Assembly (NCBI GenBank): GCA_015068305.1
Contig: SVKV01000006.1
Location: 19,506 to 83,505, forward strand
Source of the DNA: Oscillospiraceae bacterium
GTDB lineage: Bacteria > Bacillota > Clostridia > Oscillospirales > Oscillospiraceae
Reading direction: 5' to 3'
DNA length: 64,000 nt
Position numbers and translations under genes: made by a program. Numbering within the stretch: the stretch's first letter is position 1; every line of letters begins with the position of its first letter. The notes beneath the pieces are model-generated. The model saw nothing but the letters and a program-made list of their open reading frames with translations, made no database searches and was not told the DNA's origin. Shown piece after piece: positions 25,183 through 36,414 of this stretch.

Positions 25183-27243
25183 ATGGATGCAAAGTACGAA
25201 GCTTTGTTTACCCCCTGGAAGATCGGCAATGTGGAGATCAAAAACCGCATCGTCATGTGTCCCATGGGCGGAACATCCCTGTTCGGCTGGTTTGAACTGA
25301 CCGGCTGCGGCTTTGACAAGGAGGCAGCCAAGCTGTTCCTGGAGCGGGCCAATAACAACGTGGGTCTGATCATCCCCGGCATCGCACCCCTGCGGGATAC
25401 CTTCTGGGGCAAGTGGCTCTGGCAGAATCCCAAGATGTTCGAGGAACTGAAGGAATTCATGGATGAGATCCATAAGACCGGTGCCAAGCTGTTCGTGCAG
25501 CTGACCGCCGGCATGGGCCGGTCCTGGGCCATCACCGAGCTGATCGGACCGCTGCACAAGAATAAGATTACCCGGGCCATTGTTAAGCCCGTCATCGACA
25601 CCAGCCATGAGCTGGCCTGCCCCAGCCCCCAGCCCAACCGCTGGGCTCCGGACATCATCTGCCCGGAAATGACCGTGGAGCAGATCCATGAGATCATTGA
25701 GGCCTTTGCCAAGACCGCCAAGCTGTGCAAGGACGCCGGTGTTGACGGTGTGGAAGTCCATGCTGTCCATGAAGGCTATCTGCTGGATCAGTTTGCCATC
25801 GAATTCTTCAACAAGCGCACCGACGACTACGGCGGAAGCTTCGAAAACCGCTACCGCTTCGCAGCTGAAGTGGTCCATGCCATCAAAGAGGCCTGCGGCG
25901 ACGATTTCCCCGTTTCCCTGCGCTACAGCGTCGAATCCAAGCTGAAGGGCTTTGCCGAGGGTATCGTCCCCGGTGAGGATGCCAAGGAAATGGGCCGTAA
26001 TATGGAAGAGTCCGAGCGGGCAGCCAAATACCTGCAGGATGCCGGCTACGATATGCTCAACGCCGACAACGGCACCTACGACTCCTGGTACTGGGCCCAT
26101 CCGCCCATGTATATGCCCCAGAACTGCAACCTGGAGGATGTGGCACACATCAAGCAGGTGGTGGATATTCCCGTGGTCTGCGCCGGCCGTATGGAGCCGG
26201 ATGTGGCTGCCGCAGCCATCGCAGAGGGCAAGATCGACGGCATGGGCGTTGCCCGCCAGTTCCTGGCTGACGGCGAATGGATCACCAAGCTCATCGAGGA
26301 CCGGATGGAGGACATCCGTCCCTGCATCTGCTGCCACAGCGGCTGCTTCAACTTCTCTTCCTCCAAGGGTCACTATAACACCCAGGATCTGTCCGATACC
26401 ATGGGCCTGGCCCGCTGCGCGCTGAACGCTGAAACCATGCAGAGCAAGAAGCACTACATTAAGCCTGCCAGGAAGGCAAAGAACATTGCCATCATCGGCG
26501 GCGGCATCGGCGGCATGGAGGCCGCTCTGGTCTGCGCCAAGCGGGGCCATAAGGTGACGCTGTACGAAAAGACCAATGAGCTGGGCGGTGTGTTCATTGC
26601 AGCGGCAGCACCCTCCTTCAAGGAAAAGGATAAGGCTCTCATCGCCTGGTACAAGCGGGAACTGACAAAGTATCCCATTGAAGTCAAGCTGAATGCAGAG
26701 GTCAAGGATCTGTCCGTGGTCAATGCGGACGAGGTGATCATCGCTACCGGCGCAAAGGCCAACCGGATCCCCGTGCCCGGTTTCGACAAGGGCATCCAGG
26801 CCATCGACTTTCTGCTGGGCAAGGCTGAGGTGGGCGAGAATGTGACCATCATCGGCGGCGGCCTGACCGGCTGTGAGATCGCCTACGAGCTGTATCTGCA
26901 GGGCAAAAAGCCTACCATCGTGGAGATGCTGGATGATCTGGTCTGCACGCCCGGCATCTGCCTGGCCAACACCAGCTTCCTCCGAGACTTCTTCAAGGCA
27001 AACAAGGTTCCCGTCCACCTGGAAACCAGCGTCTGCGAGATCCAGGATGACGGCGTTCTGGTCAAGGACAAGAACGGCATGCAGTACAAGATCGCATCCG
27101 ACAATGTGATCCTGTCCGTCGGCTACAAGCCCGATCCTCTGGCACCCAAGGCAAAGCATGTTCATGTGATCGGCGATGCGGACAAGGTGGGCAACCTGCG
27201 CACCGTTATCTGGCAGGCCTGGGATGTCTGCATGAAGCTGTAA
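25183..27243 (+). CDS. FMN/FAD/Fe-S oxidoreductase of the 2,4-dienoyl-CoA reductase/old yellow enzyme type
   Basis: 686 residues in the three-part layout of bacterial 2,4-dienoyl-CoA reductase. Residues 1-370 form an FMN TIM barrel (PWKIGNVEIKNRIVMCPM at the start, VHAVHEGYLLDQFAIEFFN with the RTDDYGGSFENR phosphate loop). A [4Fe-4S] site CICCHSGC follows near 384 and a further Cys after a longer than usual gap of 23 residues. Residues 435-686 bind FAD and NAD(P)H (GGGIGGMEAA and GGGLTGCEIA). Relatives reduce activated C=C bonds (dienoyl-CoA, cinnamate, bile-acid enones). It leads an operon with aconitase X, suggesting it reduces the dehydration product, which is inference. Confidence 0.88.
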   Translation: MDAKYEALFTPWKIGNVEIKNRIVMCPMGGTSLFGWFELTGCGFDKEAAKLFLERANNNVGLIIPGIAPLRDTFWGKWLWQNPKMFEELKEFMDEIHKTGAKLFVQLTAGMGRSWAITELIGPLHKNKITRAIVKPVIDTSHELACPSPQPNRWAPDIICPEMTVEQIHEIIEAFAKTAKLCKDAGVDGVEVHAVHEGYLLDQFAIEFFNKRTDDYGGSFENRYRFAAEVVHAIKEACGDDFPVSLRYSVESKLKGFAEGIVPGEDAKEMGRNMEESERAAKYLQDAGYDMLNADNGTYDSWYWAHPPMYMPQNCNLEDVAHIKQVVDIPVVCAGRMEPDVAAAAIAEGKIDGMGVARQFLADGEWITKLIEDRMEDIRPCICCHSGCFNFSSSKGHYNTQDLSDTMGLARCALNAETMQSKKHYIKPARKAKNIAIIGGGIGGMEAALVCAKRGHKVTLYEKTNELGGVFIAAAAPSFKEKDKALIAWYKRELTKYPIEVKLNAEVKDLSVVNADEVIIATGAKANRIPVPGFDKGIQAIDFLLGKAEVGENVTIIGGGLTGCEIAYELYLQGKKPTIVEMLDDLVCTPGICLANTSFLRDFFKANKVPVHLETSVCEIQDDGVLVKDKNGMQYKIASDNVILSVGYKPDPLAPKAKHVHVIGDADKVGNLRTVIWQAWDVCMKL

Positions 27244-27274
27244 GCGGCGAATCAATAAGAAAGGATGCTCACAT

Positions 27275-28546
27275 ATGTACTTAACTCCCGAACAGCAGGC
27301 CATTTTGAACGGCTCCCAGGGCGAAACCATGGCAAAGGTCATGAAGACCCTTGTGATGTACGGCGAAACCTTCGGCGCAGACAAAATGGTTCCTGTGACT
27401 TCTGAATATAACCATCTGGTGACCTCCTTCGGTCTGAAGATGCTAAAGCCCGTGTTTGAGCTGATGCAGCAGCTTATCGATGCCGGGGCTGTTTCTCAGC
27501 AGCAGTTTTCCGTGGATCCCCGGCCTGTGGATCCCAAGGTCCCTGCCAATTTCCTGCAGAACTTCATTTTCAACAAGATCATGTACACCAAGCAGGCTTC
27601 CTACGAAGACCAGCTGAAGGAGCTGGGCCTCATGAATGAGGATGCCTTCACCTGCACCTGCTACTTAGACCAGGTGAGCAACAAACCCAAGAAGGGCGAG
27701 ATCCTCAGCTGGGCAGAATCTTCCGCTGTTGTTTATGCCAACTCCGTTCTGGGTGCCCGGTGCAACCGGAACTCCGGCATTATGGATATCATGGGCTCCA
27801 TTGCCGGCTGCGTGCCTAATTTCGGTCTGCTGACTGATGAAGGCAGAAAGGCTACCTGGATCGTCAAGGTCGAATGTGAGAAGAAGCCCGAGGCACAGCT
27901 GCTGGGCTCTGCCATCGGCATGAAGGTCATGGAAGATGTGCCCTATGTGATGGGTATGGAAAAGTGGCTGGGCACCGAACTGAACGACGAAAACTGCGCA
28001 TATTTGAAGGATTTCGGCGCCGCCACTGCAAGTAACGGCGCTGTGGGCCTGTACCACATTGCAAATCTGACCCCCGAAGCAAAAGAACTGGGCGAGAGCC
28101 TCATCGCAGAGGGTGCACAGGTCTATGTGATCGACGATGCCGAGCTGCAGAAGGTCCAGGACAACTATCCCGTCATGTGGAAGAATCCTGCCGCCAAGCC
28201 CAAGCTCTGCTTCGTAGGCTGCCCCCATCTGAGCATGCAGCAGCTCAAAGACTGGACTGTGGCTGTTGAGGAAGGTCTGAAGGCTGCAGGCAACAAGAAG
28301 GTCCAGATTCCCACTGTCTTTACTGCGGCCCCTGCCGTGAAGAAGGAATTTGAAAAGACCGAATTTGCTGCCCGGCTGGAGGCCACTGGCATCATCCTGT
28401 CTTCCATCTGCCCGCTGATGTACATGAATAACCCCCTGTGCAAGGCCATGCCGGTCATGACCTGCTCCAACAAGCTCCGCACCTATACCACCGCCCGTTA
28501 CTATACCGAATCCGAGATTCTGGAAAAGATCACGAAAGGAGTGTAA
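27275..28546 (+). CDS. Aconitase X catalytic (large) subunit
   Basis: 423 residues of the AcnX/DUF521 family, a dehydratase related to aconitase. Seen are SEYNHLVTSFGL, CTCYLDQVSNKP, the ESSAVVYANSVLGARCNRN block and FVGCPHLS, matching family Cys positions. Known AcnX enzymes dehydrate cis-3-hydroxy-L-proline (bacteria) or mevalonate 5-phosphate (archaea); the substrate here is not evident. It is separate from the swivel subunit encoded 6 bases downstream, so this is the two-chain form. AAAGGATG precedes the ATG. It lies 31 bases after the flavoprotein gene on the same transcript. Confidence 0.88.
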   Translation: MYLTPEQQAILNGSQGETMAKVMKTLVMYGETFGADKMVPVTSEYNHLVTSFGLKMLKPVFELMQQLIDAGAVSQQQFSVDPRPVDPKVPANFLQNFIFNKIMYTKQASYEDQLKELGLMNEDAFTCTCYLDQVSNKPKKGEILSWAESSAVVYANSVLGARCNRNSGIMDIMGSIAGCVPNFGLLTDEGRKATWIVKVECEKKPEAQLLGSAIGMKVMEDVPYVMGMEKWLGTELNDENCAYLKDFGAATASNGAVGLYHIANLTPEAKELGESLIAEGAQVYVIDDAELQKVQDNYPVMWKNPAAKPKLCFVGCPHLSMQQLKDWTVAVEEGLKAAGNKKVQIPTVFTAAPAVKKEFEKTEFAARLEATGIILSSICPLMYMNNPLCKAMPVMTCSNKLRTYTTARYYTESEILEKITKGV

Positions 28547-28552
28547 TCTGCC

Positions 28553-28996
28553 ATGAAAGAATTCAAAGGAAGAGTTGTTGCACCCGGTACGGTTACCGCT
28601 CCTGCGCTGGTTTCCCACGGGGGCCTGAATACCCTGGCATCCTTCCAGGGCGCGCTACAGTTCGGCGACAAGAAGGCCACCTGCGGTGACCAGAATAATG
28701 CAGACCTGTATAACAAGCAGATGGTGGGCACCGCCCTGTGCCTGCCCCAGACCATCGGCTCCACCACCGGCGGCCTGGTGCTGTATACTGCCTGCGCCAT
28801 GAACCGTCAGCCTGCCTGTATGCTGTTCAGTAAGCCTATCGACTCTCTCGCTGCCGCAGGTTCCATTCTGGCATCTGTCTGGCTTCCTGAGGTTCAGATG
28901 CCTGTTATTGACTCCCTGGGCGATGATTTTCTTGATTATGTGAAGGATGGCATGTCCGTCACCATCAAGGAAGACGGAACCGTCTGTGTTGACTAA
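28553..28996 (+). CDS. Aconitase X swivel (small) subunit
   Basis: 147 residues of the DUF126 family, the mobile beta/alpha domain of AcnX that closes over the active site. Typical segments are KGRVVAPGTVTAPALVSHGGLN, QTIGSTTGGLVLY and the C-terminal AAGSILASVWLPEVQMPVIDSLG. GAAAGGAG precedes the ATG. A terminator follows directly, closing a three-gene operon with no transporter or regulator included. Confidence 0.88.
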   Translation: MKEFKGRVVAPGTVTAPALVSHGGLNTLASFQGALQFGDKKATCGDQNNADLYNKQMVGTALCLPQTIGSTTGGLVLYTACAMNRQPACMLFSKPIDSLAAAGSILASVWLPEVQMPVIDSLGDDFLDYVKDGMSVTIKEDGTVCVD

Positions 28997-29006
28997 AGGT
29001 TAAATC

Positions 29007-29035
29007 AAAACACCCGGCTTGTGCCGGGTGTTTTT
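29007..29035 (+). terminator. Terminator of the OYE-aconitase X operon
   Basis: AAAACACCCGGC, loop TTGT (29019-29022), GCCGGGTGTTTTT. Confidence 0.9.
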
Positions 29036-29047
29036 CTGTGTTATACT
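29019..29047 (+). promoter_or_regulatory. Promoter of the Gfo/Idh/MocA gene, overlapping the preceding terminator
   Basis: -35 TTGTGC (29019-29024) lies in the loop and stem of the terminator; -10 TATACT (29042-29047) after a 17-base spacer. The ATG follows at 29071. Confidence 0.5.
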
Positions 29048-29070
29048 TTCATCAGAAAGGATGTGGGATC

Positions 29071-30186
29071 ATGGGAAACCAGATTCGGGCGGCGCTGATT
29101 GGATTCGGCGGAATGGGAAAGATTTATGCCCAGATGATTTATGCCGGAATGGCACCGGGGATGATGCTTGCCGGCGTCTGCTGCCGGAATGAAGAGGGGC
29201 AGAAGCTGCTGAAAGAGCGATTCTCCGGCGTTGCGGTTTACACGGATGCGGACCATATGGCGCAGCACCAGGAAGATTATGACGCGGTGATCATCGTCAC
29301 GCCCCATACCAGCCACATTCCCCTGGGTCTTCGGTTTGCAAAGCTGGGAAAGCACATCCTCATGGATAAGCCTGCGGGAACCGATGCCGGGGAAGTGGAA
29401 GAACTGGTGCGCTATTGCGACGATCACGGAATTGCTTTCTCCATGATCTTCAACAACCGGCAGCTGCCGGGCTTCAAGGCAGTGAAGGAGAAACTGGACA
29501 GCGGCATTCTGGGCAAGCTCCACCGGGCGGTGTGGGTCTGCAATGACTGGTACCGCAGTCCTGCCTACCATGCATCCGCCGGCTGGCGCAGCAGCTGGGC
29601 AGGGGAGTGCGGCGGCATGATGGTCAATCAGAATCCCCATTTTTTGGATATGTGGAACTGGTTCTTTGGCTTGCCGGACAGGGTTTATGCCTCCATGGAA
29701 TTTGGCCGGTACAATGATTTTTCCGTGGATGATGCCATCGATCTGCAGCTGTTTTATAACAATGGATTCCACGGTACCTTCATCAGTGCCACCGGTGAGG
29801 CTCCGGGCATCAACCGGCTGGAAATCTGGGGATCCGGAGGCAGGCTGACGCTGGAGGGAAACCGGATCAGCTTTGCGGAAAACGAGCTGGATACAGAGCT
29901 GTTCGGCCGGGTGAATACGGAAAAGTTTGCGAAGATTCCTTTTGTGATCCATGAAGAGACGCTGGAGGGCCAGGTAAACCCCTATACGGCTGTTTTTCAG
30001 AATTTTGCAGATCATATCCTCTGGGGAAAACCGCTGTTTACGACCGGCTGGGACGGCCTGAGGCAGGTTCAGCTTGCCAATGCGGTCTATGTATCCGGCT
30101 GGGAGGAAAGAACGGTATCTGTTCCGGTGGACGGAAAGCGGTACCGGGATGGACTGAAGCAGCGGCAGGAAACGGAAAAACATTAG
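29071..30186 (+). CDS. Gfo/Idh/MocA-family NAD(P)-dependent oxidoreductase
   Basis: 371 residues. The N-terminal Rossmann fold starts IRAALIGFGGMGKIYAQ, continues with VIIVTPHTSHIPLG and contains the family EKP-type motif as MDKPAGTD. The C-terminal alpha/beta domain (from about 130) has the usual GGGMMVNQNPHFLDMWNW stretch carrying Asp and His likely in sugar binding. Members oxidise or reduce sugars and inositols; the substrate cannot be read from sequence. The start at 29071 follows AAAGGATG; the open frame begins at 29038. It forms a single-gene unit with promoter and terminator. Confidence 0.9.
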   Translation: MGNQIRAALIGFGGMGKIYAQMIYAGMAPGMMLAGVCCRNEEGQKLLKERFSGVAVYTDADHMAQHQEDYDAVIIVTPHTSHIPLGLRFAKLGKHILMDKPAGTDAGEVEELVRYCDDHGIAFSMIFNNRQLPGFKAVKEKLDSGILGKLHRAVWVCNDWYRSPAYHASAGWRSSWAGECGGMMVNQNPHFLDMWNWFFGLPDRVYASMEFGRYNDFSVDDAIDLQLFYNNGFHGTFISATGEAPGINRLEIWGSGGRLTLEGNRISFAENELDTELFGRVNTEKFAKIPFVIHEETLEGQVNPYTAVFQNFADHILWGKPLFTTGWDGLRQVQLANAVYVSGWEERTVSVPVDGKRYRDGLKQRQETEKH

Positions 30187-30187
30187 T

Positions 30188-30216
30188 AAAAGGAGTCCTT
30201 AGCAGGACTCCTTTTT
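30188..30216 (+). terminator. Terminator after the oxidoreductase gene
   Basis: AAAAGGAGTCC (30188-30198), loop TTAGCA, GGACTCCTTTTT. Confidence 0.9.
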
Positions 30217-30262
30217 GGCATACCCCCCGGACAATCTGCATAAGCTTTTCCAGGTGATGCGG

Positions 30263-30736
30263 ATGAAGAATCAAAAATTCCGGGTCTATGCCATTGCAAT
30301 CCTCATTCCGGAAGCGGTGGGAGCTCTGGCGGGCCTGCTCACAAGAGAGGGTATCCTAAATTTTCAGAATGTGCCCCAATCGGCGCTGACACCTCCGGCG
30401 GTTCTTTTTCCCGTCGTCTGGACAATCCTGTATGCCCTGATGGGCATCAGTCTGGCCAGGGTTTGGATGGCGGAGGAAAGCATGGAACGGGCCCGGGGAC
30501 TGTCCCTGTTTTTGTTTCAGCTGATCTTCAATTTCTTCTGGAGCCTTTTCTTCTTCAATATGGGTGCCTACGGTTTCTCATTTTTGTGGATTCTGGGGCT
30601 CTGGGTGCTGATCGGGCTGATGATCCTGTCTTTTTACAAAGTAGACAAGATTGCTGCCTGGCTCCAGGTGCCCTATTTTCTGTGGGTGACCTTTGCTGCC
30701 TATCTCAATTACGCAGTCTGGCAGCTGAACAAATGA
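30263..30736 (+). CDS. TspO/MBR-family membrane protein
   Basis: 157 residues with five predicted transmembrane helices. The family signatures are PPAVLFPVVWTILYALMG in helix 2, NFFWSLFFF in helix 3/4 and YFLWVTFAAYLNYAVWQLN at the end, matching the tryptophan-rich sensory protein fold that binds porphyrins or sterol-like ligands. Physiological role in gut Firmicutes is unclear. AGGTGATGC precedes the ATG at 30263; an ATG two codons upstream (30257) is possible. No promoter was recognised between the previous terminator and this gene. Confidence 0.9.
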   Translation: MKNQKFRVYAIAILIPEAVGALAGLLTREGILNFQNVPQSALTPPAVLFPVVWTILYALMGISLARVWMAEESMERARGLSLFLFQLIFNFFWSLFFFNMGAYGFSFLWILGLWVLIGLMILSFYKVDKIAAWLQVPYFLWVTFAAYLNYAVWQLNK

Positions 30737-30740
30737 AAAG

Positions 30741-30775
30741 TGTCCCGGATGCTTCTGCATCTGGGACATTTGTTC
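30741..30775 (+). terminator. Terminator after the TspO-like gene
   Basis: TGTCCCGGATGC, loop TTCT, GCATCTGGGACA (one G-T pair), then TTTGTTCTT. The T tract is interrupted, so strength is moderate. Confidence 0.65.
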
Positions 30776-30804
30776 TTGCAAAAAAGACCGAAATGAGTTA
30801 CCAT
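30776..30804 (+). promoter_or_regulatory. Possible promoter of the M28 peptidase gene
   Basis: TTGCAA (30776-30781), 17-base spacer, TACCAT (30799-30804). The -10 is poor, so this is tentative. Confidence 0.35.
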
Positions 30805-30835
30805 AGGCCTATACATTATTTAGGAGGATTCATGG

Positions 30836-32062
30836 ATGAACGCAACTGAAATTATGAAGATTTTTGAGGATACGGCCTATGTCCGCATGGGCGGTACGGA
30901 GGAAGAGCTTCGGGCTGCTAGGTATCTGCAGGAATGCTGCTCCAGGATGGGCTTGACTGCCGCCATCGAGGATTTCCCTGTGGATATGGCCAATCTCCAG
31001 GAGGCTTCTTTCGAGGCAGACGGTGTCAGCGTGACCTGCAAGGGTTACTTCAATGCAGGCTCCGCAGAAATTGAAGCACCTTTCTACTACCTGCGCAGCA
31101 CCGAACCCTACGCCCTGAAGCAGTGCAAGGGCAAGATCGTCATGATCGACGGCTATATGGGCTACTGGATGTACCAGGATCTGCTGGAAAACGGCGCTGT
31201 GGGCTTTGTGACCTACGACGGTAATGCAAACTACTGCGACCGGGACATCGATCAGCGGGAGCTCCGGGCCTTTGTCCACAAGGGTAACAAGATCCCCGGT
31301 GTCAACATCAATGCCAAGGATGCCATTGAGCTGGTCAACAAGGGCGTAACCAATGCCAAGATCGTTCTGAAGCAGGAAGAATATGTAGGCAACTCCCGGA
31401 ACGTGGTGCTGGATATGCCCGGCGAAATCGACGAGTACATCGTGCTGACCGCACACTATGATTCCACCTCTCTTTCCCAGGGCGCATACGACAATATGTC
31501 CGGCTCCGTGGGCCTGCTGGGCATCGCCGAGTATTTTACCACCCATCCCCACCGCTACGGTCTGCGCTTTGTCTGGTGCGGCAGCGAGGAGCGGGGTCTG
31601 CTGGGTGCCAAGGCTTACTGCGAGAAGGAAGAAAATCTGAAACATGTGGCTCTGAATATTAACCTGGATATGATCGGCTGCATCATGGGCCGTTTCATCG
31701 GCTGCTGCTCTGCTGAGGAAAAGCTGGTCCATTATATCAGCTATCTGGGCAGCGAGCTGGGCTTCCCCATCAGTGTTCGGCAGGATGTGTACTCCTCTGA
31801 CTCTACGCCCTTTGCGGATAAGGGTGTGCCGGCCCTGTCTTTTGCAAGAATTGCACCCCAGAATACCGCAACCATCCACAACAGCTATGATACCATTGCC
31901 CTCATGAAGGGTGAGCAGATGGTGGAGGACATTGCCTTCATCGTGGCCTTTACTGACCGGATGGCCAATGCCAAGCTGTGCCCCGTGGCAAAGGAGATTC
32001 CCGATTCTGTCAAGGAAAAGCTGGATATTTACCTGGCCCGGAAGCGCGCTCCCAAGCAGTAA
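30836..32062 (+). CDS. M28-family zinc aminopeptidase with inserted PA-like domain
   Basis: 408 residues. The dinuclear zinc ligands and catalytic acids of M28 peptidases are visible: LTAHYDS (His, Asp), GAYDNMSGS (bridging Asp), CGSEERGLLGA (Glu pair), NLDMIG (Asp) and ATIHNSYD (His). The region about 80-190, with GAVGFVTYDG, looks like a protease-associated domain placed before the catalytic part. There is no signal peptide, so it should be cytosolic, degrading imported peptides. AGGAGG is 8 bases before the ATG. It could alternatively act on a non-peptide amide. Confidence 0.88.
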   Translation: MNATEIMKIFEDTAYVRMGGTEEELRAARYLQECCSRMGLTAAIEDFPVDMANLQEASFEADGVSVTCKGYFNAGSAEIEAPFYYLRSTEPYALKQCKGKIVMIDGYMGYWMYQDLLENGAVGFVTYDGNANYCDRDIDQRELRAFVHKGNKIPGVNINAKDAIELVNKGVTNAKIVLKQEEYVGNSRNVVLDMPGEIDEYIVLTAHYDSTSLSQGAYDNMSGSVGLLGIAEYFTTHPHRYGLRFVWCGSEERGLLGAKAYCEKEENLKHVALNINLDMIGCIMGRFIGCCSAEEKLVHYISYLGSELGFPISVRQDVYSSDSTPFADKGVPALSFARIAPQNTATIHNSYDTIALMKGEQMVEDIAFIVAFTDRMANAKLCPVAKEIPDSVKEKLDIYLARKRAPKQ

Positions 32063-32068
32063 TAGGAA

Positions 32069-32097
32069 AAGGCGAACCGCGAAATGCGGTTCGCCTT
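32069..32097. terminator. Hairpin between convergent M28 peptidase and asnS genes
   Basis: AAGGCGAACCGC (32069-32080) pairs with GCGGTTCGCCTT (32086-32097). Only a short T run on the minus-strand side, so it may serve mainly as a shared weak terminator. Confidence 0.55.
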
Positions 32098-32186
32098 AAA
32101 TATTACAAATGAATCGTTACCGAGCGGGTGGGCAGTACCGAAATCCACAGCACCGGGCACGAATTGCCTGTCGGGGCATCCCGACC

Positions 32187-33578
32187 TTACAGCTCGCAGT
32201 TGCCGACGGTGCGGGGGAAGGGGATTGCATCGCGGATGTTGCCGATGCCGGTCAGATACATGACGCAGCGCTCGAAGCCCAGACCGAAGCCGGCATGACG
32301 GCAGGAGCCGTACTTGCGCAGATCCATGTAGAAGCCGTAATCCTCGGGATTCATGCCCAGCTCTTCGATGCGGGCCTTCAGAATCTCATAGTTATCCTCA
32401 CGCTGAGAGCCGCCGGTGATCTCGCCGACACCGGGAACCAGGCAGTCCACAGCAGCAACGGTCTTTCCGTCGGGGTTCAGCTTCATGTAGAAGGCCTTGA
32501 TCTCCTTGGGGTAGTCGGTGACGAAGACGGGCTTCTTGAAGATCACTTCCGTCAGATAACGCTCATGCTCGGTCTGCAGATCGCAGCCCCAGCTGACGGG
32601 ATAGTCGAACTGGTCGTTGTGGTTTTCCAGCAGAGCCACTGCATCGGTGTAGGTGATGCGGCCGAAGTCGTTGCTCAGGATGTTGTTCAGACGGTCCAGC
32701 AGACCCTTGTCAACAAACTGGTTGAAGAAGTTCATTTCCTCGGGAGCATGCTCCAGAACGTAGGAAATGATGTACTTCAGCATATCCTCCTCCACCCGGA
32801 GCAGATCGTCCAGATCAGCAAAGGCCATTTCGGGCTCGATCATCCAGAATTCGGCGGCGTGGCGGGTGGTGTTGGAGTTTTCGGCACGGAAGGTGGGGCC
32901 GAAGGTGTAAATGTTGCGGAAAGCCATGGCAAAGGTCTCACCGTTGAGCTGGCCGGAGACGGTCAGATTGGTGGGCTTGCCGAAGAAATCCTTGGAGAAA
33001 TCCACCTTGCCGTCCTCAGTCATGGGGATGTTCTGAAGGTCCATGGTGGTGACCTGGAACATCTCGCCGGCACCCTCGCAGTCGGAGCCGGTAATCAGGG
33101 GCGTGTGGACATAGACGAAGTCCCGCTCCTGGAAGAACTGGTGGATGGCTATGGCAGCCAGGCTTCTTACACGGAACACAGCCTGGAAGGTGTTGGTCCG
33201 GGGACGCAGATGGGGAATGGAGCGCATGAACTCCATGGTATGGCGCTTGGGCTGCAGAGGGTAATCACCGGTGGAGGGGCCTTCCACAGTGACGGTCCTG
33301 GCCTGGATTTCAAAGGGCTGCTTGGCCTCGGGGGTCAGAATGACCGTGCCCTTAACGATCAGTGCAGCACCGATGTTGATTTTGGAGATTTCCTGGAAAT
33401 TCTCGATGGTGTCGTTATAAACTACCTGAACGGGGCTGAAGTAAGTACCGTCAGAGAGCATGATGAAGCCAAACTGCTTGGAGCCCCGGCGATTGCGGAC
33501 CCAACCACCGATTTCAATCTCGGTATCGGCGTATTTGGCGGTGTTCTTAAACAGCTCGCGCATGGTGATGAGTTCCAT
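32187..33578 (-). CDS. asnS: Asparaginyl-tRNA synthetase
   Basis: Class IIb synthetase of 463 residues. The N-terminal OB fold contains [22 protein letters not shown]. Motif 2 is [25 protein letters not shown] and motif 3 is [27 protein letters not shown]. The Asn-specific RHAAEFW variant distinguishes it from AspRS. The frame is open to 33626, but GAGAGGAT precedes the ATG at 33578. No T-box was seen in the short leader. It follows its own promoter and converges with the M28 peptidase gene. Confidence 0.97.
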   Translation of the reverse strand: MELITMRELFKNTAKYADTEIEIGGWVRNRRGSKQFGFIMLSDGTYFSPVQVVYNDTIENFQEISKINIGAALIVKGTVILTPEAKQPFEIQARTVTVEGPSTGDYPLQPKRHTMEFMRSIPHLRPRTNTFQAVFRVRSLAAIAIHQFFQERDFVYVHTPLITGSDCEGAGEMFQVTTMDLQNIPMTEDGKVDFSKDFFGKPTNLTVSGQLNGETFAMAFRNIYTFGPTFRAENSNTTRHAAEFWMIEPEMAFADLDDLLRVEEDMLKYIISYVLEHAPEEMNFFNQFVDKGLLDRLNNILSNDFGRITYTDAVALLENHNDQFDYPVSWGCDLQTEHERYLTEVIFKKPVFVTDYPKEIKAFYMKLNPDGKTVAAVDCLVPGVGEITGGSQREDNYEILKARIEELGMNPEDYGFYMDLRKYGSCRHAGFGLGFERCVMYLTGIGNIRDAIPFPRTVGNCEL

Positions 33579-33614
33579 AAATACGATCCTCTCTTCTTGC
33601 TGAAAATATAGTTT

Positions 33615-33643
33615 AGTATAAGCCAAATTGGAGGATTTTACAA
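33615..33643 (-). promoter_or_regulatory. Promoter of asnS
   Basis: On the minus strand TTGTAA (33638-33643), 17-base spacer, TATACT (33615-33620). Confidence 0.72.
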
Positions 33644-33674
33644 GAGGGAAAGTGAATTTTTATGGAAAATATTC

Positions 33675-33709
33675 AAAGAAAACCCTCCGGTTCGGAAGAA
33701 CCGGAGGGG
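33675..33709 (-). terminator. Terminator of the ATP synthase operon
   Basis: On the minus strand, an 11-bp stem (33698-33708 with 33683-33693) closed by a GGAA/TTCC loop, followed by TTTTCTTT. It lies 6 bases after atpC. Confidence 0.9.
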
Positions 33710-33714
33710 AATTC

Positions 33715-36399
<2,685 letters not shown>

Positions 36400-36414
36400 G
36401 GTAATTTCCCTCCC

